A DNA stretch of 64,000 nucleotides from 9FT-COMBO-48-23 sp963754385 (GTDB lineage: Bacteria > Chloroflexota > Dehalococcoidia > GIF9 > UBA5629). This document shows, piece by piece, positions 34,158-43,269 of the stretch (positions within the stretch are counted from its first letter, which is position 1; each line of letters begins with the position of its first letter). Both the position numbers and the translations under genes were made by a program. The DNA lies in contig CAVWGE010000003.1 in NCBI GenBank assembly GCA_963754385.1, forward strand, positions 186,001 to 250,000. The letters run 5' to 3'. The notes beneath the pieces are model-generated. The model was not told where the DNA came from. It saw only the letters and a list, made by a program, of their open reading frames with translations, and searched no databases.

Positions 34158-34613
34158 TTAATTTTCTCCATAGACCAAATCATCGTAGAATATCTCTAAT
34201 TTTAGCTTATGCTTCAGTTCCTCGGTCGCCAGTTTCTGACAGAGACGCTTGGCAGATTTATCTCTCATTACACCCATCATCCTGGTGTAGAATTCGACGG
34301 ATTGCTGTTCACGCTTCATCGCAAAGACAAGTGTGTCCTGCAGGCTGGCGTCTTCTAACGTATCGGCACCAGTCAGATACTCGCTTATCCTCAGGTCAGG
34401 TACTTTTTCACGATGCCAAGCCTGGACTTGCACTCCCTCGTCCTTGAGCTTTTTTAATAATTCGGAATGCCGTAACTCTTCCTGAGCCAATTCCTTCATT
34501 AAGGCTATGGCACCAGGGTCTCGAGTTCTACTCTGCCCAGCTATATACGCAGCCTGAGATGCAATTTCCTTGTATATGGCGGTTTCTAATAGCTCAGCCA
34601 ATTCATCTTGCAT
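34158..34613 (-). CDS. Ferritin-like diiron protein (rubrerythrin type)
   Basis: 151 residues, four-helix bundle. Two pairs of ExxH-type metal ligands are visible: EIASQAAY and EELRHSELLKK (about 56-66) in the first half, then REQQSVEFYTRMM and EELKHKLKLE near the C-terminus. There is no rubredoxin domain. A role in peroxide reduction or iron handling is likely. The start at 34613 is chosen because GGAGGTTAGCA precedes it; an in-frame ATG 45 nt upstream lacks a site. Confidence 0.82.
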   Translation of the reverse strand: MQDELAELLETAIYKEIASQAAYIAGQSRTRDPGAIALMKELAQEELRHSELLKKLKDEGVQVQAWHREKVPDLRISEYLTGADTLEDASLQDTLVFAMKREQQSVEFYTRMMGVMRDKSAKRLCQKLATEELKHKLKLEIFYDDLVYGEN

Positions 34614-34718
34614 TGCTAACCTCCGACTAATCAGTAGTGACAGGGAAGCCAGCGGCAACCCAAGCTTTGACGCTATACGGCACGTTACATACCTCTGTAG
34701 GAGTTGATTTGGAGCTTG

Positions 34719-34922
34719 CTAATCCTGTATCACTATTTCGAATGGGCAGGTTATAGCACCGGTGGTACATACAGCCTCACAATCCGCACACCAGTCGCAC
34801 CGTTCTACTTCGATAACAGTAACGATCTGGTCAACCAGAATCAAAACATTACAAGCGCACACATTAACACACAGCCCACACCCATCGCACCTTGTGCGGT
34901 CTATTAACGGCGTTTCAACCAT
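34719..34922 (-). CDS. Two-[4Fe-4S] ferredoxin
   Basis: 67 residues with two complete cluster motifs, CDGCGLCVNVC (about 12-22) and CDWCADCEAVC (about 42-52), each CxxCxxCxxxC. The second CxxxC is followed by Thr instead of the usual Pro, which may change the potential. A small electron carrier for neighbouring oxidoreductases. Confidence 0.88.
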   Translation of the reverse strand: MVETPLIDRTRCDGCGLCVNVCACNVLILVDQIVTVIEVERCDWCADCEAVCTTGAITCPFEIVIQD

Positions 34923-34985
34923 TACTATATAACTCCAACTTGCTCATGCTAACATAAAAGTTGACCAAACGCTGTGACCTTTGTC

Positions 34986-35660
34986 TCAATACTGGGCATT
35001 TGTTATTTGCTTAAGCGCTTCCTTGTCAGTAACAACTATGCGATGGTGTTCCAATTTAATAATTCCTCTCTCTTCCAAAGTCTTAAGCGACCTTCCGACG
35101 ACTTCCCGAGCAGTACCTGCAATAGCTGCCATCTCCTGCTGCGTAAGGCGTTGTCCCGGCCTTGTACCATCTCCGGCATGCTCAAGAAGTATTTTAGCCA
35201 CCCTACCAATCACATGCCTGAAAGAGAGGTCTTCAACAAGGGACACAAGGTGCCGTATTTGACTCGCTAGAACCTTGACGACATTCAAAGCCACTCTCGG
35301 ATAATCCCTGAGAATGGATTCTAGGTCGGTCTTGCTGATTATGTAAAGTAAAGCTGGACCCATAGCCTGAGCGCTGGCAGGATTCGGACCACCATCAAAC
35401 ACAGGAACTTCATTGATAGCTCCTCCAGGACGCACAAGCTCCAGAGTTTGCTCTTTCCCTTCAGCCGAGACCCTGAAAAGTTTGACCACTCCCATAGCAA
35501 CAAAAAATAGCCTATCTGTCGGCTCTCCCTCAAGCAAGATAATTTCGCCTCTCTCAGCCCGCTCTTCGGAGAAGAGGTGCTTTATAGAATCAAGCTCAGT
35601 GAGGCCCAACCCAGAAAAGTAAGGATTTCCGCTCAAAAATCTAGGCTCAATAGGCATCAT
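34986..35660 (-). CDS. Crp/Fnr-family transcriptional regulator
   Basis: 224 residues. A cyclic-nucleotide-binding beta-roll (ERGEIILLEGEPTDRLFFVAMG, about 36-57) is followed by the dimer helix and an HTH with LTQQEMAAIAGTAREVVGRSLKTL (about 168-191). No N-terminal Cys cluster is present, so it is not an oxygen-sensing Fnr of the classic kind; the effector is unknown. It stands at the head of the minus-strand redox set and may control it. Two adjacent ATGs start the frame, with AGGAT upstream. Confidence 0.88.
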   Translation of the reverse strand: MMPIEPRFLSGNPYFSGLGLTELDSIKHLFSEERAERGEIILLEGEPTDRLFFVAMGVVKLFRVSAEGKEQTLELVRPGGAINEVPVFDGGPNPASAQAMGPALLYIISKTDLESILRDYPRVALNVVKVLASQIRHLVSLVEDLSFRHVIGRVAKILLEHAGDGTRPGQRLTQQEMAAIAGTAREVVGRSLKTLEERGIIKLEHHRIVVTDKEALKQITNAQY

Positions 35661-35888
35661 TTTATCCTGTGCCAGAAGCGGAAGTCAGCGGCTAGCAACA
35701 GCTCCTGCTGCTTCCCTACCTACTCACCCATTCTAGCTTAAACCAAGCAGAGACTGCCAACACCGACCTCTATCGTTGGACTATCCGGACAAATATTACA
35801 CGGATTCAACTGTGTTCGCAATGGTCTTCCAAATTAATAGAGGTATATCTTTGCGACAGAAGTCACATACGGGAGCATTCATTCAAAC

Positions 35889-35909
35889 TATACTTAATAT
35901 GTAAGTATA
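35889..35909. promoter_or_regulatory. Perfect inverted repeat TATACTTA-N5-TAAGTATA
   Basis: Arms at 35889-35896 and 35902-35909 with a 5-nt spacer, about 30 nt ahead of the NifU-like gene in the intergenic region shared with the divergent Crp/Fnr-type gene. It is a likely operator; it contains AAGTATA, which also occurs in mirrored form in the ArsR-type dyad at 23469-23488. No other signal is seen in 35661-35941. Confidence 0.45.
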
Positions 35910-35941
35910 CACGTAGTCGAGCAGTAAGAAAGGAGACGAAA

Positions 35942-36160
35942 ATGCGCGAAAGGATCGAAAAAGCGCTGAATGGTATAAGACCTTATTTAACAGCCGATGG
36001 CGGTAATGTAGAGCTAATCGACGTTACCGGCGATACCGTGAAGCTTAGATTGACCGGTGCTTGTGGTACTTGTCCCATGTCAACTATGACGTTAAAGTAT
36101 CTTGTTGAGCGGACACTCAAGGAACAGGTCCCTGAAGTGCAGTCAGTAGTTACTGTCTAG
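35942..36160 (+). CDS. nifU: NifU C-terminal-domain Fe-S scaffold/carrier
   Basis: 72 residues, the stand-alone Nfu domain: RPYLTADGGNVELIDV near the start and GACGTCPMSTMTLK with the cluster-binding CxxC (about 39-42). It carries a [4Fe-4S] or [2Fe-2S] cluster between two monomers and delivers it to apoproteins, useful in an organism this rich in Fe-S enzymes. AAAGGAGACGAAA precedes the ATG. Single gene; a clear dyad lies in its promoter region. Confidence 0.92.
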   Translation: MRERIEKALNGIRPYLTADGGNVELIDVTGDTVKLRLTGACGTCPMSTMTLKYLVERTLKEQVPEVQSVVTV

Positions 36161-36318
36161 TGGCTTAAACCCAGGTGCTGCTCTGGCCTTTAAATCTTTT
36201 GGGTTGGGACAAGGGGCAAAAGAGATAAGGCAAGTCGAAGGAACATAAAAGGAGACGCCTAAAAGGTTCTAAAGGAATTGGAACGCTCGTTGCCGAGAAC
36301 AAAAAAAGGGGAATGTAA

Positions 36319-37761
36319 ATGTCAATACGTTTGCAAGATATGGAGACACAGGATATGGGGAAGATACAACAAATTTCGCATGATGAAGAGCCAATAGCAA
36401 GCTATAAAGGCCTAAACCTTGAGGAGCAGGGGTTATCGGACGTTGGCGACATTGGACCGGTACAAGAGCAAGATTTTTTCACAGACTTCGACTCAATCGA
36501 TATATATCTTGCTGAATGTGCTCAGACGAATTTACTTAATGCTCAAGAGGAGAGACTGCTGGGCTGTCAAATTGAGGATGGGAAGTACCTGTCGCAACTT
36601 GAAGAGGCATGGAATGCTGAACACGGCGTCCAACCGTCCGCGGCTGATATTTTGCTTACATTAGTCGAACGCCTTTCCAAAATTGGCCGGCTGTTTGATG
36701 CGATTGCTCAGTATTTTCAGATACCTTCATCTCACAGCATAACGGAAAAGGCATTGCATCCGCAACTACGTCATGCTATTGATGGCCACATAGATGAGAA
36801 TTTGTGTGCTTCTATAAGTCAGGTTACCGGAGCTACACAAATTCAAACCAAATCGGAACTAATTCAGCTATCGCTTGCTACCAGATTGATGCCGTGGCAA
36901 ATCATCGCGGACGTGGCCCAGGTGACATCCGTTCTCGAGTTTCAGCATGCCGTGCTCTCTGGCAAGTTTCTCGGTTGGCTTGACAACAATACGTCAGGGC
37001 TTACACTACATTTCGAGCGAATAAGAGAAGGAGCGCAAAAAGCAAGAGAGCGTCTAACTCAAGCAAACTTGCGTCTGGTAATCAGTGTAGCCAAAAAACA
37101 GAGGGGTTATGGTGTGCCTTTTGCTGACCTCGTCCAAGAGGGCAACATCGGATTGATGCGTGCGGTCGAGAAATTCGACCACCGCCTGGGATATAAGTTT
37201 AGCACATATGCTCACTGGTGGATCCGACAGGCAGTTGGCCGGGCGATTACCGACCAGTCGCGTACTGTGCGTGTGCCGGTTCATATGCATGAGAACATGC
37301 GGAAGATGACAAAAGCAAAGGAGCACTTATATCAAAAACACGGACGCAGACCGAGCCGCGAGGAGCTGGCATCAGAGATGGGAGTTGCTTCCGATGCCGT
37401 AGATTGGCTTAAAACTGTGAAAGCAAGTAAGCCCATTTCTCTTGAAACCCCGTTGGGGCAGGATGGAAGTCAACTTGGTGATTTTATTGAAGATGTTGTT
37501 ACGCCTCAGCCAGCGGACGAGGCGGCTATAGGCTTGTTGCGGTCGCAATTGAGCCAGGCATTAGAATCGCTCTCAGCCCGTGAGCGTCGCGTGATTGAAC
37601 TGAGATACGGTTTGGCGGATGGATATAGCCTAACTTTGGAAGAAGTCGGCACAAAGCTAGGTCTCACCAGAGAAAGAATCAGGCAGATTCAAAAGGAGGC
37701 TCTGGCCAAGTTGCGCCACCGAAGCCTTAGCCGCCATTTGATAGAATATCTCGATATGTAA
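36319..37761 (+). CDS. rpoD: RNA polymerase sigma factor RpoD/SigA-type
   Basis: 480 residues. Region 1.2 (DSIDIYLAECAQTNLLNAQEE, about 55-75) is followed by an unusual about 170-residue spacer without recognisable motifs, then region 2 (ANLRLVISVAKKQRGYG, DLVQEGNIGLMRAVEKFD, FSTYAHWWIRQAVGRAI, about 247-310), region 3, and region 4 with LTLEEVGTKLGLTRERIRQI (about 437-456). It is a group 1 or 2 sigma-70. The region 1.2 sequence is less canonical than in SigA (TLLNAQEE instead of LLTAEEE), so an alternative primary-like sigma is possible. Confidence 0.9.
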   Translation: MSIRLQDMETQDMGKIQQISHDEEPIASYKGLNLEEQGLSDVGDIGPVQEQDFFTDFDSIDIYLAECAQTNLLNAQEERLLGCQIEDGKYLSQLEEAWNAEHGVQPSAADILLTLVERLSKIGRLFDAIAQYFQIPSSHSITEKALHPQLRHAIDGHIDENLCASISQVTGATQIQTKSELIQLSLATRLMPWQIIADVAQVTSVLEFQHAVLSGKFLGWLDNNTSGLTLHFERIREGAQKARERLTQANLRLVISVAKKQRGYGVPFADLVQEGNIGLMRAVEKFDHRLGYKFSTYAHWWIRQAVGRAITDQSRTVRVPVHMHENMRKMTKAKEHLYQKHGRRPSREELASEMGVASDAVDWLKTVKASKPISLETPLGQDGSQLGDFIEDVVTPQPADEAAIGLLRSQLSQALESLSARERRVIELRYGLADGYSLTLEEVGTKLGLTRERIRQIQKEALAKLRHRSLSRHLIEYLDM

Positions 37762-37837
37762 GACAGTAATATCCGGCTCAACTTCAATTCTTCAGTCCCG
37801 CAGCCAACTGGAGTTGCTTTATTAGCCTGCGTTGTGC

Positions 37838-38362
37838 TCACAATCCTTGCGCTTTGTATCGCTTCGCCAATTCAGCATAGCCTTGAGGTGCTCCTTGTAT
37901 CCAAATAGAGTGACGCGGCGATACTGCTCCTTTTATTTCTCCGGGAACGCCAGCGACGAACGAACCGTCTGGAACTTGCATGCCTTGACTAACCAGGCAG
38001 CCTGCCCCAACTATGCAAAAGTTGCCAATTTCAGCATCATGAAGAATAGTCGCATTCATGCCGATAAGCACATTGTTTCCAATTCTGCGGCAGTTGATAA
38101 CTGCTCCATGACCGATATGCACTTCGCTGCCGATGACAACATCCCCGATTTCAGAGGAGAGCGAACCTGAATGAATAACGCAGTTGTCTTCCACGGCGGT
38201 GCTCTTGCCAATTTGTATCTTGCCGAAGTCACCACGTATTACTACACCGGGCCAAACGCTAGAGTTTTCACCAATCTCAACATCGCCGACAACATAGGCG
38301 GCTTCGCTCACAAAAGCCGATTTGGCTATCTTGGGTTTCTTACCATCAAAAGTCCTAAGCAT
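37838..38362 (-). CDS. Gamma-class carbonic anhydrase-like hexapeptide protein
   Basis: 174 residues of left-handed beta-helix: repeated hexapeptides such as VGDVEIGENSSVWPGVVIRGDFGKI. Zinc-ligand histidines of the gamma family are present in VIHSG and HIGHGAV (about residues 64, 81 and 86-88). Members either hydrate CO2 or act as acyl/metal-binding homologues; activity cannot be assigned from the sequence. AGGAGGTTAGA precedes the ATG. Stand-alone gene between rpoD and the catabolic island. Confidence 0.85.
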   Translation of the reverse strand: MLRTFDGKKPKIAKSAFVSEAAYVVGDVEIGENSSVWPGVVIRGDFGKIQIGKSTAVEDNCVIHSGSLSSEIGDVVIGSEVHIGHGAVINCRRIGNNVLIGMNATILHDAEIGNFCIVGAGCLVSQGMQVPDGSFVAGVPGEIKGAVSPRHSIWIQGAPQGYAELAKRYKAQGL

Positions 38363-38622
38363 TCTAACCTCCTGAACAAGTTATAGGTTTGGGAGAAGAC
38401 AAGTAGCTTCCTGCGACGAATCATCTATCCCAGGCGGCGGGAAAAGCATTGCCTAACCATGTCTCAATCACCGATTGTATTATATCCTAATTGTAACCTA
38501 TAGTGACTTCTTCGATATCGATAATGGTGTCCGTAATTACACAAAATAGCGGTTTGTGCAGCATTCATTGTAAAATAGTAAAGAATGCTTCTTACACAAT
38601 ATATTTGGCTGAGGGAGGCAAT

Positions 38623-40188
38623 ATGGAAAGGCACTACAAATATCAGAGTTTTATTTCCCGATATTATAACGTAACTACGAAGCTGATAGATGAAATAGTG
38701 GAAAAGGGGGTGGGCGATAAAGTGGCTGTATACTATCGGGATAAGACCTATACCTACAGCGAGATGCAAAGCCTGATAAATAAAGTAGGAAACGCGTTGA
38801 AGATTCTCGGCGTGCATATGGAAGAACGCGTAATGCTGGTCATGTACGATTCCCCTGAAGCTATGGCCAGCTTTTTTGGCGCCATGAAAATTGGAGCTAT
38901 TCCTGTACCTGTTAACTACATGTATACCATGCACGACTACCGCTATCTGCTGAATAACAGCCGGGCACGAACCCTTATAGCAGACGAGGATTTCATTGAG
39001 GAGATTGAAGGCTTCAAGGACAAGTTTCTATATCTGGAAAACACCATCATCGTAGGCAAAAAAACAAGGGCTTATCATATCTCATTCCATGATATCGTCA
39101 ACCGCTGTTCCGATAAACTTGATGTGGCTTATACCACTTTCGAGGATGCTGCTTTCTGGGTTTATACCTCAGGAAGCACCGGCGTTCCTAAGGCCGCTGT
39201 TCACCTTCAACACGATGTCTTCACATGCATTGACAGCTACGCCAAAGGGATACTGGGGCTTACCCAAGACGATATACTCTTCTCGGCATCAAAATTCTTC
39301 TTTGCATACGGATTGGGTAACAGCTTCTTTTATCCTCTCGGTATCGGCGGAGCAGTAGTTCTGCTCCCAGACCGACCTAAGCCAGAAACCATATTCGCCA
39401 CCATCAATCATTATCATCCCACAGTATTTTTCGGCGTACCGACGCTGTATGCCAATATGCTGGGAATAGAAGACGCCGAGAAAAAATTCGACCTTTCCTC
39501 CCTGCGCATTTGTACCTCAGCGGGTGAGGCTCTGCCACAGGAAATTTTCCATGAATGGAAAAGGCGGTTTGGGATAGAAATACTGGATGGCATAGGCTCC
39601 ACAGAGCTGTTACACATTTTTATTTCAAATCGCCCGGGCGATGTCAAACCGGGAAGCTCGGGTAAAATAGTACCGGGGTATCACGCCAAGATTGTCGATG
39701 ATAAGGGCGACGAAGTGCCCGACGGTGAAATCGGTACACTCCTGGTACATGGAGAATCAACCGCAGCTTATTATTATCGCCAGCACGAGAAGTGGAAAAC
39801 CTCCATGCTGGGAGAGTGGTTTGATACTGGAGATAAGTATTATAGGGACGCCGAAGGTTACTACTATTACTGCGGCAGAGGCGATGACATGCTCAAGGTG
39901 GGTGGCATATGGGTCTCCCCTATTGAGGTCGAAGATGCCCTGATTTCCCACCCTGCAGTACTCGAAGCCGCCGTAGTTGCTAAGAAGGACGAGCATAACC
40001 TAATCAAGCCCAAGGCATACCTAGTGCTAAAAAAAGATTACCCGCCATCAGAGGAACTGTCCAAGGATATTCAAGCATCTGTAAAGAAGAGCATAGCACC
40101 TTATAAGTATCCCAGGTGGATAGAGTTCGTTAAAGACCTTCCCAAGACTAGCACGGGCAAGATAATGCGCCACAAGTTAAGGGATTAA
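38623..40188 (+). CDS. Acyl-CoA ligase, benzoate-CoA ligase family
   Basis: 521 residues. It activates a carboxylic acid as acyl-AMP then CoA thioester. Motifs: VYTSGSTGVPKAAVH (P-loop, about 182-196), DGIGSTELLH (A5), FDTGDKYYRDAEGYYYYCGR (A7/A8) and the catalytic Lys in PKTSTGKIMRHKLR at the C-terminus. The opening FISRYYNVTTKLIDE and the length match benzoate- and 4-hydroxybenzoate-CoA ligases more than acetyl-CoA synthetases. I start at 38623, where GGGAGG precedes ATG; the 40-codon longer frame lacks such a site. It opens the plus-strand catabolic cluster, so an aromatic acid is the likely substrate. Confidence 0.88.
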   Translation: MERHYKYQSFISRYYNVTTKLIDEIVEKGVGDKVAVYYRDKTYTYSEMQSLINKVGNALKILGVHMEERVMLVMYDSPEAMASFFGAMKIGAIPVPVNYMYTMHDYRYLLNNSRARTLIADEDFIEEIEGFKDKFLYLENTIIVGKKTRAYHISFHDIVNRCSDKLDVAYTTFEDAAFWVYTSGSTGVPKAAVHLQHDVFTCIDSYAKGILGLTQDDILFSASKFFFAYGLGNSFFYPLGIGGAVVLLPDRPKPETIFATINHYHPTVFFGVPTLYANMLGIEDAEKKFDLSSLRICTSAGEALPQEIFHEWKRRFGIEILDGIGSTELLHIFISNRPGDVKPGSSGKIVPGYHAKIVDDKGDEVPDGEIGTLLVHGESTAAYYYRQHEKWKTSMLGEWFDTGDKYYRDAEGYYYYCGRGDDMLKVGGIWVSPIEVEDALISHPAVLEAAVVAKKDEHNLIKPKAYLVLKKDYPPSEELSKDIQASVKKSIAPYKYPRWIEFVKDLPKTSTGKIMRHKLRD

Positions 40189-40270
40189 CCGCCAAAATTG
40201 GAGAATCAGGAGTTGATTTCAAGGTTGCCTGAGCTAATGGAACCAGGCTTAAATTCTGAGGGCAGGAAAC

Positions 40271-40299
40271 TTGACAAGGTTTAAAAAGGTCGCTATATT
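40271..40299 (+). promoter_or_regulatory. Sigma-70 promoter for FAD oxidase/Fe-S operon
   Basis: TTGACA (40271-40276), a 17-nt spacer and TATATT (40294-40299): a near-consensus promoter about 185 nt ahead of the start at 40485. The long leader has no obvious hairpin. Nothing else is seen in 40189-40484. Confidence 0.65.
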
Positions 40300-40484
40300 A
40301 TTAAGCGGCCTAGAAGCTATCTGGAGAAATCCAGGAGAAATGTCAGCTCTGTGATAAGTTACCTATTTTTTTAATAGTTGCCTTTTTAGTCTAGTAGAGC
40401 AGACTTCATCAAAGGTAATAAGCCAGGCGTCCTGCCATATCACGCAGCTTTTAAGCTAGTTATTTAAAAGGAGGAGGTCAAACT

Positions 40485-41945
40485 ATGAGTATAAGAGAAG
40501 GGCTTCTGAAACTGGTAGGGGCAGAGAAGTTCACCGATTCCCCCGAGGTTCTAAAGGCATATTCCACAGACTTCAGCCTTGTACCATCGGGAATACCGAA
40601 CTATGTCGTAAAACCTAAAAAGACCGAAGATGTTAGAAAAGTCGTCGAATTCGCAAATGAGCACTCGATACCTGTGGTGCCTGTCAGTTCCAGCGCACAC
40701 TTTTACGGCACTACCATTCCAAAACAAGGCGGTATTGTCTTGGACCTAACCGGAATGAACAAGATATTCGAAATTGATGAACTTAACAGAAGGGTCAGGA
40801 TAGAAGCTGGCGTAACTTGGGAGCAACTCGCAAGCGAATTAGGGAAAAAGGGCTTCAGAATGATAATGCCGCTATTGCCTCACCCTTTGCGTTCTGTGGT
40901 TACCGACTATCTGGAAAGAGAAGTACCTACTAATACGGTTTATGATTACGGTGAACCCCTCCAAAGTATGGAGGTGGTTTGGCCTACAGGAGAAATTTTC
41001 AGGACTGGTTCCGCTAGTGTAGCTGGCTACCCTGACTCACCGTCGAAGGGGGCGAACCCGTCTGGACCGGGTTTGGACTTTTACCGCCTCCTCCAGGGTG
41101 CCCAAGGCACAATGGGAGTGGTAACCTGGGCAAACTTCAAGATTGAATACCTGCCCAAGATAGACAAAATCCTTTTCGCTCCTGTTCCTGAACTCGACTA
41201 TGCCCTCGAATTCCTGTATAGGGTCCTGAGGCTTAGAATAGGTCAAGAATGCCTCCTTTTAAACAACGTCGACTTAGCTGCCATAATTGCAGACGACTGG
41301 TCTAAGGATTTCGAAAAGCTGCGTGCCTCCTTACCACCCTGGACCTTGATTCTAGTGATAAGTGGCTTACAAAGACACCCGGAGGGGAAGATACAATATG
41401 AGGAAAAAACGCTAGGCGAGGTTCTAAGAAATGAGTTTCCAGAAATTCACCTTGCCGATAATCTCCCTGGATTCCCCAGCTTAGGTAAGAAACTACTGCC
41501 GATGCTTCGCAACCCTTGGTCTGATAAAGTTACCTACTGGAAGAAACGCTATAAGGGAGGATGCCAGAGCCTTTTCTTCATCACCAAGCCCATCCAAGCT
41601 TCGAAATTCATCAGTAACGTTGAGGAAATAGCTGCTAGACACGGTTACCCCATAAGCGACATCGGGGGCTATCTACAGCCCATAGAGCACAACCGAGCTT
41701 GTCATCTAGAATTTAACTTCTTTTACGACCCGGCGAGCCACTCGGATGTAGAAAGAGTTCGAAGTTTATATGACGAAGCTGCCAAGATTTTGCTGAGCGA
41801 AGGAGCTCTATTTACCAGGCCTTACGGGGAGGAATTAACCAGGCTGGTGTACGAGAAGGCAGCTGATTATACCATGACACTAAGAAGGGTGAAAAAAATC
41901 TTCGACCCAAACAATATTATGAATCCCGGAAAATTGTGCTTCTAA
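40485..41945 (+). CDS. FAD-binding (PCMH-type) oxidoreductase
   Basis: 486 residues. The N-terminal FAD domain shows VVKPKKTEDVRKVVEFANEH (about 42-61) and PVVPVSSSAHFYG, then GAQGTMGVVTWANFKI (about 204-219); the C-terminal substrate cap ends with IFDPNNIMNPGKLCF, the 'DPxxxxNPGK' end of GlcD/lactate-dehydrogenase-like flavoproteins. It oxidises a hydroxy acid or an alcohol-type substrate and passes electrons to the Fe-S protein encoded 10 nt downstream. AAAGGAGGAGG precedes the ATG. The neighbours make an aromatic alcohol or hydroxyacyl substrate plausible but unproven. Confidence 0.85.
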   Translation: MSIREGLLKLVGAEKFTDSPEVLKAYSTDFSLVPSGIPNYVVKPKKTEDVRKVVEFANEHSIPVVPVSSSAHFYGTTIPKQGGIVLDLTGMNKIFEIDELNRRVRIEAGVTWEQLASELGKKGFRMIMPLLPHPLRSVVTDYLEREVPTNTVYDYGEPLQSMEVVWPTGEIFRTGSASVAGYPDSPSKGANPSGPGLDFYRLLQGAQGTMGVVTWANFKIEYLPKIDKILFAPVPELDYALEFLYRVLRLRIGQECLLLNNVDLAAIIADDWSKDFEKLRASLPPWTLILVISGLQRHPEGKIQYEEKTLGEVLRNEFPEIHLADNLPGFPSLGKKLLPMLRNPWSDKVTYWKKRYKGGCQSLFFITKPIQASKFISNVEEIAARHGYPISDIGGYLQPIEHNRACHLEFNFFYDPASHSDVERVRSLYDEAAKILLSEGALFTRPYGEELTRLVYEKAADYTMTLRRVKKIFDPNNIMNPGKLCF

Positions 41946-41955
41946 GGAGGATAAA

Positions 41956-43266
41956 ATGCCTAAATCTAAAGTGAGTCTTGATGTAACAGAAATAAAAAAT
42001 TTTATCTTCGATATGAGTAGGTGCATCAAATGTAAAGGATGTACCTGGGTTGACCATATATACATGCCAGGTGTGAAATACAGCACCAGATGCCCCAGCG
42101 CCACAAAGTATTTATTTGATTCCTATGGTGCATATGGGAAAATGAGGATAGGTGTGGCAATGGTTGAAGGCAGGCTAGACTACTCTGATGAACTCTTAAA
42201 GATACTTTATGCCTGCACCCTCTGCGGCGCTTGCGATGTAGGTTGTAAGCGTAACTTGGACCTGGAAATAGAGCTTACACTTGAGGCACTCAGAATAAAG
42301 GCGGTAAAAGACGGCAAGGGTCCAATGCCGGAACATAAAAAGATCGCCCAGAAAATAACGCAGAAACATAACTTTTTTGGCTCTCCTCACGGGAATCGAA
42401 AAAAGTGGCTTACTGACGACATCAAGCCTTCTCCGAAAGCCGATGTGCTCTACTTTGTTGGCTGCTCTGCCTCTTATACTCATCCTGAGATAGCCCGGGC
42501 AACGGCGAAGATATTAAATACTTCCGGGACCCCATTTATGCTACTGCCTGATGAATGGTGCTGCGGCAATATGCTCTATTCCGTTGGCATGATTGATGAG
42601 GCACGAGAACTGGCTCAGCGTAATATTGATGCGGTTAGGCAGACCGGAGCCAACACTCTTCTGACAAGTTGCGCTGAGGGCTATCGAATGTGGAAAGTTG
42701 ATTGCCCCAAGATGTTAAATATATCGACTGCCGACCTCGGTTTCAAGGTAGTGCATCTTACAGAATATGTAGACGAATTAATAAAAAAAGGCGCACTGAA
42801 GCTTTCCAATCGGACTGATTTGCGACTGACCTACCACGACCCGTGTAGCTTGAGTCGGCTCAGCGAGCCTTGGGTACCGTGGAAAGGTGAACGTGGACTA
42901 TGGGGAGTAGTGAACCCTCCTTTAGAACGCAGACGCGGCACTAATGGGATTTATCAGCCGCCCAGGGATGTTTTGAATTCTATCCCTGGAGTGGAGCTGG
43001 TGGAAATGATACGTATGAGGGAGAATGCTTTTTGCTGTGGAGCCGGCCGTGGAACTAAAGAGGCATTTCCGGATTTTGCTTCATGGGCAGCGGAGCAAAG
43101 ATTGGTAGAGGCAAAAGAAGTAGGTGCTGAAGCTATCGTCTCAGCTTGTCCCTGGTGCAAGGACAATTTCACCGAAGCCGCTAAAAATAATGGGAAAGGC
43201 TTGAAAGTGCTTGACTTCTCGGAACTCGTACTCTCAGCAGTTGAAAGCACAGGTAAAAGGAGGTAA
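41956..43266 (+). CDS. CCG-domain Fe-S oxidoreductase (HdrD/GlcF-like)
   Basis: 436 residues. The N-terminal cysteine motifs MSRCIKCKGCTW (CxxCxxC, about 17-27) and YACTLCGACDVGCK (about 87-97) hold [4Fe-4S] clusters. Two CCG domains follow, one around LPDEWCCGNMLYS (about 200) and one with NAFCCGAGRGTKE (about 355), the pattern that binds the noncubane cluster in HdrB and is shared by GlcF and GlpC. It is the electron-transfer partner of the flavoproteins on both sides (gaps of 10 and 3 nt). AAGGAGG precedes the ATG. Confidence 0.88.
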   Translation: MPKSKVSLDVTEIKNFIFDMSRCIKCKGCTWVDHIYMPGVKYSTRCPSATKYLFDSYGAYGKMRIGVAMVEGRLDYSDELLKILYACTLCGACDVGCKRNLDLEIELTLEALRIKAVKDGKGPMPEHKKIAQKITQKHNFFGSPHGNRKKWLTDDIKPSPKADVLYFVGCSASYTHPEIARATAKILNTSGTPFMLLPDEWCCGNMLYSVGMIDEARELAQRNIDAVRQTGANTLLTSCAEGYRMWKVDCPKMLNISTADLGFKVVHLTEYVDELIKKGALKLSNRTDLRLTYHDPCSLSRLSEPWVPWKGERGLWGVVNPPLERRRGTNGIYQPPRDVLNSIPGVELVEMIRMRENAFCCGAGRGTKEAFPDFASWAAEQRLVEAKEVGAEAIVSACPWCKDNFTEAAKNNGKGLKVLDFSELVLSAVESTGKRR

Positions 43267-43269
43267 ATC

